Assembly (NCBI GenBank): GCA_021151665.1 | Contig: JAGKWW010000017.1 | Span: forward strand, 1 to 56,058 | Source of the DNA: Flavobacteriaceae bacterium | Lineage (GTDB): Bacteria > Bacteroidota > Bacteroidia > Flavobacteriales > Flavobacteriaceae | DNA length: 56,058 nucleotides | Reading direction: 5' to 3' | Shown here: one piece after another, positions 1 through 8,035 of the stretch | Layout of the letters: each line of letters begins with the position of its first letter | Position numbering within the stretch: position 1 is the stretch's first letter | The notes under the pieces: model-generated | The model's database searches: none | The model's input: only the letters and a program-made list of their open reading frames with translations | Told to the model about the DNA's origin: nothing | Position numbers and translations under genes: made by a program

Positions 1-277
1 GAAAACTGAAGAATTTTATAAAAGGCTGAAAGAGGAACTCACAGAGTCTACGCTTTGGCCTGCCGAATACCTGTTTAAATTTATTGTGCCGTCTTCGGCA
101 GATAAAATCACCGAAATAGAAGATGCGTTTGACAGGATGGGCGCCGTTATTGTAACCACCCAGTCTAAGACCGGCAAATATACCAGCGTTTCCATAAATG
201 TGACGATGCCCAGTGCACAATCGGTAATAGACAAGTACATTGAAATGTCTTCTATCGAAGGCATTATTTCCCTATAA
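1..277 (+). CDS. DUF493 family protein, 3' part only
   Basis: The reading frame is open from the left edge (first full codon at position 2) and ends at 277, giving about 91 residues of a small protein whose start lies outside the window. The visible part, with a segment like KFIVPSS followed by a regulatory-domain-like alpha/beta pattern ending IDKYIEMSSIEGIISL, fits DUF493 (YbeD-like) proteins, small ACT-like fold proteins of uncertain, probably regulatory, role. It lies 16 bases before the DUF4290 gene and on the same strand, so the two are likely co-transcribed with murA. The family assignment is from recognised pattern, not from a search. Confidence 0.7.
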   Translation, partial: KTEEFYKRLKEELTESTLWPAEYLFKFIVPSSADKITEIEDAFDRMGAVIVTTQSKTGKYTSVSINVTMPSAQSVIDKYIEMSSIEGIISL

Positions 278-293
278 CACAAAAATATACGCC

Positions 294-1004
294 ATGCATT
301 ATAAAACCGACGATGCCATAGGCTTTTTGGAATACAATTCTGAAAGGGAACACCTTATCATACCCGAATACGGACGCCACCTGCAAAAGCTGATTCAGCA
401 GGCGATGGCCCTGGAAGACCGTGACGAACGCAACAAAGCGGCGCGCTACATTATCTCTGTAATGGGTACGCTAAACCCGCACTTGCGCGACGTGCCCGAT
501 TTTCAGCACAAGCTATGGGACCAGATCTTCATCATGAGCGATTTTAAGCTCGATGTAGATTCGCCCTACCCTATCCCTTCGCGCGAAGTACTGAACCTTC
601 GCCCGGACCGGCTTGCTTACCCACAAAACTTCCCGAAATACCGTTTTTACGGAAACAATATCAAGTACATGATAGATGTGGCCAATAAGTGGGAAGACGG
701 CGAAATGAAGAATGCACTCATCATGGTCATTGCCAACCACATGAAAAAATCGTTCCTGAGCTGGAACAAGGATACAGTAAAAGATGATGTGATCTTCGAA
801 CACTTGTATGAACTCTCGGGCGGAAAGATCAACCTGACCGCGACGGATGAAGAGCTCTCTAATACTACCGACCTGATGCGTGTCAATAAAAAGATGAGCA
901 ATAAAACGCAGTACAGCAGCAACGGAGGCAACCTGAAGCAAAAAAGGGTAATTGGCAAAAACAACCAGAATAATCAGAATAACAATAAAAACAGAAAGAA
1001 TTAA
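294..1004 (+). CDS. DUF4290 domain-containing protein
   Basis: A 236-residue cytoplasmic protein of the Bacteroidota-restricted DUF4290 family, function unknown. The ATG at 294 (MHYKTDDAIGFLEYNSE) is preferred over the upstream ATG at 240, which would overlap the end of the DUF493 gene and adds residues that do not look like the family. The body is rich in charged and aromatic residues, with no signal peptide or membrane segment. The last 30 or so residues are a lysine/asparagine-rich low-complexity tail. It ends 8 bases before murA, so translation is probably coupled. The placement DUF493-DUF4290-murA is a conserved order in this phylum as far as I recall; a role tied to envelope synthesis is only an inference. 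Confidence 0.8.
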   Translation: MHYKTDDAIGFLEYNSEREHLIIPEYGRHLQKLIQQAMALEDRDERNKAARYIISVMGTLNPHLRDVPDFQHKLWDQIFIMSDFKLDVDSPYPIPSREVLNLRPDRLAYPQNFPKYRFYGNNIKYMIDVANKWEDGEMKNALIMVIANHMKKSFLSWNKDTVKDDVIFEHLYELSGGKINLTATDEELSNTTDLMRVNKKMSNKTQYSSNGGNLKQKRVIGKNNQNNQNNNKNRKN

Positions 1005-1012
1005 TTTGCTCC

Positions 1013-2323
1013 ATGGGAACATTTAGAATTGAAGGAGGAGCCCCGCTAAAGGGCGAGATTACGCCGCAGGGCGCAAAAAATGAGGCATTGCAGGTGTTGT
1101 GTACAGTGTTGCTTACACCCGAGAAAGTAACCATTAGCAATATTCCCGATATTATCGACGTAAATAAGCTGATCAGCCTGCTGCGCAATCTTGGCGTTAA
1201 AGTTGAAAAGCTCGCCCATGGCACTTATTCTTTCCAGGCCGATGAGGTTAACCTCGGCTACCTTGAGTCGGCCGCTTTTAAAGAGGAGGGCAAATCGCTC
1301 CGTGGTTCTATTATGATCGTTGGGCCGCTACTGGCGCGCTTTGGCAAGGGTTATATCCCTAAGCCGGGTGGCGACAAAATTGGACGCCGCAGGCTCGATA
1401 CGCATTTTGAAGGCTTTATTAACCTGGGTGCGAAATTTCGATACAACAAAGAAGATTATTTTTATGGCGTAGAGGCAGAAAAGCTTAAAGGCGCTTACAT
1501 GCTCCTTGATGAAGCCTCTGTAACCGGTACGGCCAACATAGTAATGGCTGCAGTGCTTGCCGAAGGAAAAACAACGATATACAACGCGGCCTGCGAACCC
1601 TACCTGCAGCAGCTTTGCAAAATGCTGAACAGCATGGGCGCCAAGATAACCGGAGTTGGATCTAACCTTCTGGAAATTGAAGGCGTGGAAAAACTCGGAG
1701 GCTGTGAGCACCGTATTCTCCCGGATATGATCGAGATAGGCAGCTGGATTGGCCTTGCCGCCATGACGCGCAGCGAAATCACCATAAAAAATGTCAGTTG
1801 GGACAACCTGGGAATAATCCCGCATACCTTCCGCAAACTGGGCATTACGATCGAGCGCCGTGGTGATGACATCCACATCCCGGCACATACCGATGGATAT
1901 GAGATACAAAATTACATTGACGGCTCTATACTTACCATTGCCGATGCGCCGTGGCCTGGCTTTACACCCGATCTTCTGAGTATTGTTTTGGTAGTGGCTA
2001 CGCAGGCGCGCGGCAGCGTTCTTATCCACCAGAAGATGTTTGAGAGCCGACTGTTCTTTACCGACAGGCTGATAGACATGGGCGCCAAAATAATCCTTTG
2101 CGACCCGCACCGCGCTACCGTTATCGGCCATGACTTCAAGTCGCAGCTGAAAGGCATTATGATGTCGTCGCCTGATATCCGCGCCGGTATTTCGCTGCTG
2201 ATTGCTGCGCTTTCGGCAAAAGGCACCAGCATCATCCAGAACAGCGACCAGATAGACCGCGGTTACGAAAGGATCGATGAGCGGCTTATAGCATTAGGCG
2301 CGAAAATCGAACGCCTCGATTAA
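1013..2323 (+). CDS. murA: UDP-N-acetylglucosamine 1-carboxyvinyltransferase MurA
   Basis: MurA transfers enolpyruvate from PEP to UDP-GlcNAc, the first committed step of peptidoglycan synthesis, in the cytoplasm. The product is 436 residues, slightly longer than the usual 420. The conserved Lys-Asn pair of the PEP/UDP-GlcNAc site is at K22-N23 (GAKNEALQ). The mobile catalytic loop reads KPGGDKIGRRRLDTH, with Asp121 (codon 1373-1375) where Escherichia coli MurA has the fosfomycin-alkylated Cys115. A Cys-to-Asp change there is the known basis of intrinsic fosfomycin insensitivity in other bacteria such as mycobacteria and Chlamydia. The gene is last in the DUF493-DUF4290-murA unit and is followed by a strong terminator. 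Confidence 0.96.
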   Translation: MGTFRIEGGAPLKGEITPQGAKNEALQVLCTVLLTPEKVTISNIPDIIDVNKLISLLRNLGVKVEKLAHGTYSFQADEVNLGYLESAAFKEEGKSLRGSIMIVGPLLARFGKGYIPKPGGDKIGRRRLDTHFEGFINLGAKFRYNKEDYFYGVEAEKLKGAYMLLDEASVTGTANIVMAAVLAEGKTTIYNAACEPYLQQLCKMLNSMGAKITGVGSNLLEIEGVEKLGGCEHRILPDMIEIGSWIGLAAMTRSEITIKNVSWDNLGIIPHTFRKLGITIERRGDDIHIPAHTDGYEIQNYIDGSILTIADAPWPGFTPDLLSIVLVVATQARGSVLIHQKMFESRLFFTDRLIDMGAKIILCDPHRATVIGHDFKSQLKGIMMSSPDIRAGISLLIAALSAKGTSIIQNSDQIDRGYERIDERLIALGAKIERLD

Positions 2324-2337
2324 TTTTAAAAAAATCG

Positions 2338-2366
2338 TAGCTGCCCCCGGGGGCAGCTATTTTTTT
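2338..2366 (+). terminator. Rho-independent terminator after murA
   Basis: A perfect 22-base palindrome (arms 2338-2348 and 2349-2359, GC-rich centre) is followed by a run of seven T. It ends the murA transcript 14 bases after the stop codon. The next gene starts only five bases after it. Confidence 0.9.
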
Positions 2367-2370
2367 AAGT

Positions 2371-2756
2371 ATGGAAAATAAAGATAGTCTGGATTACATT
2401 AAAAAAGTTTCCCCCGACGCTAAAAAGAAAGAACGTAAATTATTGATCATGATAATTGCTGTGTTTTGTGGTTTAGCGCTGCTTATTTGGGGAGGCGTGA
2501 TGATAGCCTTAACGAATTCTGACGCCTATGCTGTATCTGTAGAAGCAATCAGGAGTAACACGGATGTCATAAAAGCAACCGGGGGGATTGACGATATCGG
2601 GTGGCCCTCCGGCGAATTAACGACACAAAATAATGAAGGCGAGGGCCATTTTCGATAGATGTAGACGGAAAGATAAAGGATGTAGAGGTGAATGTTTCTG
2701 TTTACCGGAAAGGCGGCGGTAAATGGATTGTACAGGATCTGTCTATCGAAGAGTAG
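2371..2756 (+). pseudogene. Frameshifted Coa1-like single-pass membrane protein
   Basis: The open frame from ATG 2371 stops at 2658, after 95 residues, inside the domain. A short basic N-terminus (KKKERK) precedes one membrane segment near residues 26-47, then the start of an extracytoplasmic domain. Shifting back one base within the T run at 2649-2652 lets the frame continue without a stop to TAG 2754-2756, giving GEGHFSIDVDGKIKDV and finally GGGKWIVQDLSIEE. The joined protein of about 128 residues resembles the Coa1 cytochrome oxidase assembly-factor family. One T is missing relative to an intact gene, so this is a recent frameshift or a sequencing error in a homopolymer. The Coa1 call is moderate; the frameshift is directly visible. 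Confidence 0.6.
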
Positions 2757-2863
2757 CATATTTTATAAATCCATTAAGAGTGTTTTACCATTTAGTTAGG
2801 TAGGCTACAGCGGTTTATTAGGTAATTTTATTAGAAATAATAACCTAAAAACTGATAAACGCT

Positions 2864-3685
2864 ATGAATCCGTTCAAACAACAGGCTGCCGGAACAGAGG
2901 CCGCCGGCACAGAAAAGCGCAATTTCTCAAAATATGATGTTTCGGGAACCGACCCCAATCGCTATGCATCGGTATCCAATGCCGAAGAAGCCGACAAATA
3001 CCTTCACAAAAACAAGAAAAGCATCATCCCCGGACTTCGGGTAAACGTAAGCAAGACAGAGCGCATCCTTATGGTTGCGGCCGGAGGCTACCTGCTTTAT
3101 CGTGCGCTTAAGAAAAAAGAAACGAATGCCAAAAAAGTATTGGAAGGCGTAACAGCCGGAACCATGCTTTTCCGCGGCATTAGTGGCTACTGCCCTGCCT
3201 ACGATGCTATCGAAAAAAGTGGCGTTCTTAAAGGGGGCAATGTTTCTATTACAACATCGCTTACGGTAAACAGGCCTGTTGGCGAAGTATACAGTGCATG
3301 GCGTGAACTCCAAAACCTTCCGCTTTTCATGAAACACCTGCACAGCGTGATGGTAACAGATCAATACCGCTCTACCTGGAAAGCCCGTATACCCGGAGGT
3401 ATTGGCACGGTAAGCTGGGATGCTGAAATATTGATGGACGAACCAAACCAGTTGCTAAGCTGGCATTCACTACCGGGCTCTACAATAGACAATGCCGGGA
3501 AAGTTAAATTCACCGATAACGGAACCTCGACGACACTACAGGTTACAATATCTTATCATGCGCCGCTGGGCAAAGCCGGCGAAGCTGCCGCCAAACTGCT
3601 AACGCCTGTTTTTGAAAACATGCTACAAACCGATATTGAAGGTTTTAAAGAATACATTGAGGGCGGTAACCCGTCTGCACACTAA
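2864..3685 (+). CDS. DUF2892 / SRPBCC (START-like) fusion protein
   Basis: A 273-residue protein with two parts. Residues about 65-110 hold the DUF2892 (YgaP-like) pattern TERILMVAAGGYLLYRAL followed by a second hydrophobic stretch and the RGISGYCP motif. Residues about 120-265 form an SRPBCC/polyketide-cyclase-like domain beginning VSITTSLTVNRPVGEVY and including LPLFMKHL and SWHSLPGS. The family is common in Bacteroidota as a membrane-associated SRPBCC protein, possibly a lipid or hydrophobic-ligand binder; the ligand is unknown. It sits alone between two terminators, so it is probably monocistronic. Confidence 0.8.
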   Translation: MNPFKQQAAGTEAAGTEKRNFSKYDVSGTDPNRYASVSNAEEADKYLHKNKKSIIPGLRVNVSKTERILMVAAGGYLLYRALKKKETNAKKVLEGVTAGTMLFRGISGYCPAYDAIEKSGVLKGGNVSITTSLTVNRPVGEVYSAWRELQNLPLFMKHLHSVMVTDQYRSTWKARIPGGIGTVSWDAEILMDEPNQLLSWHSLPGSTIDNAGKVKFTDNGTSTTLQVTISYHAPLGKAGEAAAKLLTPVFENMLQTDIEGFKEYIEGGNPSAH

Positions 3686-3690
3686 AAAGA

Positions 3691-3721
3691 AAAGGCAGCC
3701 GATTGGCTGCCTTTATTTTTC
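3691..3721 (+). terminator. Rho-independent terminator after the SRPBCC gene
   Basis: An eight-base-pair stem (AGGCAGCC 3693-3700 with GGCTGCCT 3705-3712, loop GATT) is followed by a T-rich tract. It ends the plus-strand transcript just after 3685 and before the convergent small gene at 3735. Confidence 0.85.
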
Positions 3722-3734
3722 TACAGGAGGTTAA

Positions 3735-3911
3735 TTAGTTAAACAAACCATATACGCCTGCCCCAGCTATAAAAGCAATGACACACGCAATGATAACCTC
3801 CAAATTTCTGATGATTGTATCTTTCTTTGAAAAAGCAGTATAATGCCGGTGCCTTTTTAGAGCCGGCGCGGTATAATCAGGAGCTGTGTAGATGGATGAA
3901 TTGTTCTTCAT
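3735..3911 (-). CDS. Small single-pass membrane protein (58 aa)
   Basis: Read on the minus strand from ATG at 3911 to TAA at 3735-3737, this gives 58 residues: a polar, basic N-terminal half (MKNNSSIYTAPDYTAP, then KRHRHYTAFSKKD) and one C-terminal membrane segment (VIIACVIAFIAGAGVYGLF). The composition is that of a genuine small inner-membrane protein and it fills the gap between two plus-strand genes with its own orientation. I do not recognise a family. No clear ribosome binding site is seen, which is normal for this phylum. A plus-strand reading of the same bases gives a less protein-like product. Confidence 0.55.
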   Translation of the reverse strand: MKNNSSIYTAPDYTAPALKRHRHYTAFSKKDTIIRNLEVIIACVIAFIAGAGVYGLFN

Positions 3912-4018
3912 GGCGCAAATTTTTGACTAAGATACACAGTGTGTTTTGCGAAATGAAGCGGTTTAACACAGCCTTATACATTTTCGGCGCACAGAGCCCT
4001 ATTTTAGCATAGAAACAT

Positions 4019-4049
4019 TTTTATAATCGGTAAGTAATGGGTAAATTTG
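4019..4049 (+). promoter_or_regulatory. Candidate promoter for the AAA_28 gene
   Basis: TAAATTTG at 4042-4049 matches the Bacteroidota -7 consensus TAnnTTTG exactly. It lies 19 bases after TTTT at 4019-4022, one base off the -33 TTTG. This would start transcription about 14 bases before the GTG at 4069. Confidence 0.5.
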
Positions 4050-4068
4050 CCCCTTCAATAAAAAGGGT

Positions 4069-4602
4069 GTGGGCAAACAGATTGTTGTACTCATAGGTGG
4101 CCCCGGATCGGGAAAAACCACCATAATAGAAGGGCTTACTGAAAAAGGATACACTTGCTATCCCGAAATTTCGCGCGAAGTAACCCTTGAGGCCCGCAAG
4201 CAGGGAATTGAACAGTTATTCCTGGAGAAACCTTTGCTTTTTAGCGAACTCTTATTGGAGGGGCGTAAAAAGCAGTACCACAATGCGCTCGCCGAGGCAC
4301 AGGATATAGTTTTTATAGACCGCGGAATCCCGGATGTACTGGCCTACATGCACTATATTGGCGACGCCTACCCTCCTTTTTTTGACCATGCCTGCCGCGA
4401 ACACCGCTATACCAAAATATTTTTCCTGCCTCCCTGGGAAGAAATTTATACCGCAGATGAAGCACGGTATGAAAATTATGAACAGGCCAAGCTTATTTCA
4501 GACCATCTGGTAGAAACTTACCGCAATTATGGGTATGAGCTCATTGAGGTACCAAAGGAAACTCTTGATAACAGAATTCTTTTTATCTTAGGGCATCTTT
4601 AG
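4069..4602 (+). CDS. AAA family ATPase (AAA_28/NadR-like P-loop NTPase)
   Basis: A 177-residue P-loop protein. The Walker A motif GGPGSGKTT begins near residue 9, FIDRGIPDVLAYMHY near residue 85 carries the Asp of a kinase-like second motif, and the C-terminal part ends in a helix followed by the strand LIEVP. This is the layout of the small AAA_28 group, related to NadR ribosylnicotinamide kinase and other nucleoside/nucleotide kinases; the substrate is not evident. The start is GTG at 4069, because no ATG in frame lies upstream and the P-loop follows at the usual distance. It precedes recQ by 7 bases on the same strand, so recQ and fmt are probably in the same operon. Confidence 0.8.
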   Translation: MGKQIVVLIGGPGSGKTTIIEGLTEKGYTCYPEISREVTLEARKQGIEQLFLEKPLLFSELLLEGRKKQYHNALAEAQDIVFIDRGIPDVLAYMHYIGDAYPPFFDHACREHRYTKIFFLPPWEEIYTADEARYENYEQAKLISDHLVETYRNYGYELIEVPKETLDNRILFILGHL

Positions 4603-4609
4603 CCGCACT

Positions 4610-6502
4610 ATGCACACGCCATTAGAAATCCTCAGTAAGTACTGGGGCTACACTTCATTTCGTGAACCACAGCAGGAAATTATCGACTCGGTGCTTCAAG
4701 GGCGCGATACGGTAGCGCTTATGCCTACCGGAGGCGGAAAGTCACTTTGCTTTCAGGTGCCCGCCATGATAAAAGAAGGAATTTGCATTGTAGTGTCGCC
4801 ACTTATTGCACTTATGAAGGACCAGGTAAATAACCTGGCGGCGCGCAATATAAAGGCAATAGCACTTACCGGAGGTATCAGCGTTGATGAGGTGAGCACG
4901 CTGTTAGATAACTGCAAGTACGGCAATTATAAATTCCTATACCTCTCCCCCGAGCGTTTACAGTCAGAATGGATTATTGACCGGTTAAAAGAACTTGACG
5001 TGAATCTCATCGCTGTAGACGAAGCACATTGCATCTCACAATGGGGACACGATTTCAGGCCGGCATACCGAAAGCTGGCACAACTGAAAACGGCATTCCC
5101 GAAAGTGCCGATGCTGGCGCTTACTGCCTCTGCAACAAAAAGAGTTCAGGCGGATATTGTAACGAGCCTTGAACTTACCGATGCCGCCGTTTATACAAAG
5201 TCGTTTGCAAGGGAAAATATTGCTTACATGGTTTTTCAAACTGAAGATAAGCTATATCGCCTCTGGCAGATACTCGTCAAGAACCCGCAATCGTCTATCA
5301 TTTACGTGCGCAACCGGAAAGCATGTCACGATATTTCGCAGCAGCTGTCTTCGCTTGGCATCACTGCAACCTTTTACCACGGCGGCCTTCGCTCAAAAGA
5401 TAAAGATGCTAATATGCAGTTGTGGCTGAATGGCAAAGCGCAGGCAATTGTAGCGAGTAACGCCTTTGGAATGGGAATAGACAAGCCCGATGTAAAAACG
5501 GTCATCCACCTTCAGCTTCCCGAAAATATTGAAAGCTACTACCAGGAAGCAGGGCGGGCAGGGCGCAACGGAGAAAAGGCATTTGCCATCCTCCTGGTAA
5601 GCCCTTCGGATCCTGCAGCGGCGCAGCATCAGTTCCTGGAGTCGCTTCCCGACCGAAAATTCCTGAAAGAAGTCTATATCCGCCTCAACAATTATCTCCA
5701 GATAGCGTATGGCGAAGGTTTGGGGCAGGTCTATCCCTTTAATCTCAATGAATTTTGCGCCACCTATAAGCTCCCCGTACTTAAGGCCTATCATGCACTA
5801 CAATTTCTTGACCGGCAGGGTGTGCTTACGCTATCTAATGAATTTTCTGAAAAGGCCAAACTACAGTTCCTGCTGCCGGCGAAAGAAGTGACTCGCTACA
5901 TAAGCCTGAATCCGGCCGACGAATCCGCGATACTAACCCTGCTTCGAAACTATCCCGGTATCTTTGACATGGAGTTGCCGGTTGATATTGGCTACCTTGC
6001 ATCGAAGTCTAATAAAGATGCCGGAGAGGTCATGCGGATGCTGGAGCGGTTAAAGCACAAGGATATAATTTCGCTTCAGGTTTCCGGCACCGACAGCACC
6101 CTGGTATTTAACGAAGTGCGGGAAGACGACAGGACGATAAACCGGGTTGCCGCGATACTGGACAGGCAAAATGAAATAAAGAAGGCCCAATATGACGCCA
6201 TGGTTGCCTATGCTACCAGTCACAACCAGTGCAAAAGCCGGATGATCCTGGATTATTTCGGAGAAGATACCGATACAGATTGCGGCATCTGCTCCTACTG
6301 TCTGGGGCTTGAACGAACCGTAGAAGACAGTAACGCAATATCGTCTAAAATACTGGCCTTACTCGAAACCGCACCACTTACCTCCAGGGAAATTATAGAA
6401 AAACTAAACACTAATACGCCACAAACGCTCGCCGCGTTACGCATGTTGGCCGAGAATGAAAATATTGTTATTAATTCGCTCAATCAATACAGATTAAAAT
6501 AA
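4610..6502 (+). CDS. recQ: ATP-dependent DNA helicase RecQ
   Basis: A 3'-5' DNA helicase of recombination and replication-fork repair. The product is 630 residues. Motif I MPTGGGKSLCF is near residues 38-48, motif II DEAH near 136-139 followed by the RecQ-specific CISQWGHDFRP loop, motif III LALTASATK near 168 and motif VI QEAGRAGRNG near 313. The zinc-binding region follows, with CKSR and CGICSYC supplying four cysteines near 541-565. The C-terminus is a winged-helix-like segment; no clear HRDC domain is seen, which is common in shorter RecQ proteins. The stop codon is directly followed by the ATG of fmt, so the two are translationally linked. Confidence 0.96.
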   Translation: MHTPLEILSKYWGYTSFREPQQEIIDSVLQGRDTVALMPTGGGKSLCFQVPAMIKEGICIVVSPLIALMKDQVNNLAARNIKAIALTGGISVDEVSTLLDNCKYGNYKFLYLSPERLQSEWIIDRLKELDVNLIAVDEAHCISQWGHDFRPAYRKLAQLKTAFPKVPMLALTASATKRVQADIVTSLELTDAAVYTKSFARENIAYMVFQTEDKLYRLWQILVKNPQSSIIYVRNRKACHDISQQLSSLGITATFYHGGLRSKDKDANMQLWLNGKAQAIVASNAFGMGIDKPDVKTVIHLQLPENIESYYQEAGRAGRNGEKAFAILLVSPSDPAAAQHQFLESLPDRKFLKEVYIRLNNYLQIAYGEGLGQVYPFNLNEFCATYKLPVLKAYHALQFLDRQGVLTLSNEFSEKAKLQFLLPAKEVTRYISLNPADESAILTLLRNYPGIFDMELPVDIGYLASKSNKDAGEVMRMLERLKHKDIISLQVSGTDSTLVFNEVREDDRTINRVAAILDRQNEIKKAQYDAMVAYATSHNQCKSRMILDYFGEDTDTDCGICSYCLGLERTVEDSNAISSKILALLETAPLTSREIIEKLNTNTPQTLAALRMLAENENIVINSLNQYRLK

Positions 6503-7450
6503 ATGAAAACATTACGCATTGTTTTTATGGGCACGCCCGAATTTGCAACCGGTATACTGGACGCTATCTATCAGCGGAACTATACTATTGTCGGGGTAAT
6601 AACAGCTCCCGATAAACCTGCAGGCCGTGGCCAGAAAGTAAAGTACAGCGCCGTAAAAGAATATGCGCTGGAAAAAGGGTTAAAGCTACTGCAGCCCACC
6701 AATTTAAAAGACCCGGCTTTTCTGGAAGAACTAAAATCGCTTAACGCCAATGTTCAGGTGGTAGTGGCCTTTAGGATGCTGCCCGAAGCCGTATGGAAAA
6801 TGCCGGAACTGGGCACCTTCAATCTTCATGCCTCCCTTCTTCCGCAATACCGTGGCGCCGCGCCTATCAACTGGGCCATTATCAACGGCGAACAAAAAAC
6901 CGGGGTTACGACATTTTTTATCGACGATAAAATTGATACCGGCGCGATGATACTTAAGGAGGAAATAGAAATCAGAGACAATGAAACTGCCGGCGAACTG
7001 CATGACAGGCTGATGGACATTGGGAAAGATGCGGTGATTAAGACGCTCACGCTTATAGAAACCGGTAATGTAACTACTACATTACAGCCTTCAACTTCCG
7101 ACCTGAGAACAGCCCACAAGCTTAACCGCGACAATTGTCGTATCAACTGGAACCTGCCCGGAAAAACCATCCATAATCTGGTGCGCGGGCTTAGCCCTTA
7201 TCCTGCTGCCTGGTGTTTTTTGCATAATAAAGGACAGGAATGGAACGTAAAGATCTACGAAACTACTTTTACGCCAGAGGTGCATAGCCTTAGTATCGGC
7301 GCTATTGCAAGCGGTAAAAAAAGCATTCGCATAGCGGTAAGCGACGGATTTATCGAAATACTCAGCCTGCAGCTACCCGGAAAGAAACGCATGAGCGCTG
7401 CAGAGCTGCTTAATGGAATACAACTGGATGCTGACGCCTATGCATCATAA
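6503..7450 (+). CDS. fmt: Methionyl-tRNA formyltransferase
   Basis: Fmt formylates initiator Met-tRNA using 10-formyl-tetrahydrofolate. The 315-residue length is typical. The N-terminal formyltransferase fold begins RIVFMGTPEFA, and the signature HASLLPQYRGAAPINWA near residues 109-125 contains the catalytic His region. DKIDTGAMIL near 148 supplies the conserved Asp. The C-terminal OB-like domain starts around residue 210 (NRDNCRINW). The ATG is adjacent to the recQ stop codon (TAAATG), an operon arrangement. No terminator is obvious in the 100 bases that follow. Confidence 0.96.
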   Translation: MKTLRIVFMGTPEFATGILDAIYQRNYTIVGVITAPDKPAGRGQKVKYSAVKEYALEKGLKLLQPTNLKDPAFLEELKSLNANVQVVVAFRMLPEAVWKMPELGTFNLHASLLPQYRGAAPINWAIINGEQKTGVTTFFIDDKIDTGAMILKEEIEIRDNETAGELHDRLMDIGKDAVIKTLTLIETGNVTTTLQPSTSDLRTAHKLNRDNCRINWNLPGKTIHNLVRGLSPYPAAWCFLHNKGQEWNVKIYETTFTPEVHSLSIGAIASGKKSIRIAVSDGFIEILSLQLPGKKRMSAAELLNGIQLDADAYAS

Positions 7451-7553
7451 GCCCCTGTAAACACTAAGGTTACCCATTTTTTGGATTTTACAAGCCCTTT
7501 TATTAACATTCAGACCAAAATTATCAACATTAGTAACGAAAACACCCGAAAAC

Positions 7554-7585
7554 ACTTGTGTAATTTGATTTTCCTATTAAATTTG
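7554..7585 (+). promoter_or_regulatory. Promoter for the HU gene
   Basis: The -7 element TAAATTTG (7578-7585) matches TAnnTTTG exactly. CTTG at 7554-7557, one base off TTTG, lies 20 bases upstream, the spacing expected for the primary sigma factor of this phylum. This gives a leader of about 45 bases before the ATG at 7640. Confidence 0.6.
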
Positions 7586-7639
7586 TAAGACAGGAATTGT
7601 GAAACAATAATTTTAACCAAACAATTAATAACAATTATT

Positions 7640-7918
7640 ATGAACAAATCAGAATTAATCGACGCAATGGCTGCTGACGCAGGTATATCTAAAGGTGCTG
7701 CTAAAAAAGCGCTTGAGTCATTTATCAGCAATGTAGGCGGCGCGCTGAACGATGGAAAAAGAGTATCGCTTGTAGGATTTGGTTCTTGGTCAGTTTCAAA
7801 CAGGGCCGCTCGTGAAGGACGCAATCCTCAAACCGGCAAAACTATCAGCATCGCTGCAAAAAATGTGGTTAAATTTAAGCCGGGTGCAGAACTTGAAGGA
7901 TCTGTGAACAGCAAGTAA
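7640..7918 (+). CDS. HU family DNA-binding protein
   Basis: A 92-residue nucleoid protein. It starts MNKSELIDAMAADAGISK as in bacterial HU, has the VSLVGFGSW core and the DNA-binding arm segment EGRNPQTGKTISI, then KNVVKFKPGAEL. The length and motifs are those of a canonical HU subunit that bends DNA as a dimer. It is monocistronic, between a clear promoter and a clear terminator, which suits an abundant protein. Which HU paralogue it is cannot be told from this window. Confidence 0.95.
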   Translation: MNKSELIDAMAADAGISKGAAKKALESFISNVGGALNDGKRVSLVGFGSWSVSNRAAREGRNPQTGKTISIAAKNVVKFKPGAELEGSVNSK

Positions 7919-7938
7919 TTACATTACAATATTCAATG

Positions 7939-7967
7939 AAAAGCCCTCTTTGTGAGGGCTTTTTTAT
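7939..7967 (+). terminator. Rho-independent terminator after the HU gene
   Basis: Stem AAGCCCTC (7941-7948) pairs with GAGGGCTT (7954-7961) over a five-base loop and is followed by a T run. Confidence 0.9.
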
Positions 7968-8035
7968 TTAATCTTTTGTAAATTTTTTTTGGGAGTGAAT
8001 TTTTTTTAATTAAATTTATTTCAAATTGCCACTCT

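Noticed and set aside
1328..2131. 267-codon minus-strand open frame inside murA
   Set aside because: It lies wholly opposite a well-matched murA and its residues show no family pattern; it is a frame shadow of the GC-rich coding strand.
2645..2756. Programmed -1 frameshifting in the Coa1-like gene
   Set aside because: The sequence at the shift is a simple T4 run without an X-XXY-YYZ slippery heptamer, and no clear downstream stem was seen; mutation or error is simpler.
3815..4012. 65-codon plus-strand frame
   Set aside because: It overlaps the 58-residue membrane protein on the other strand, which is more protein-like; this frame has no recognisable features.
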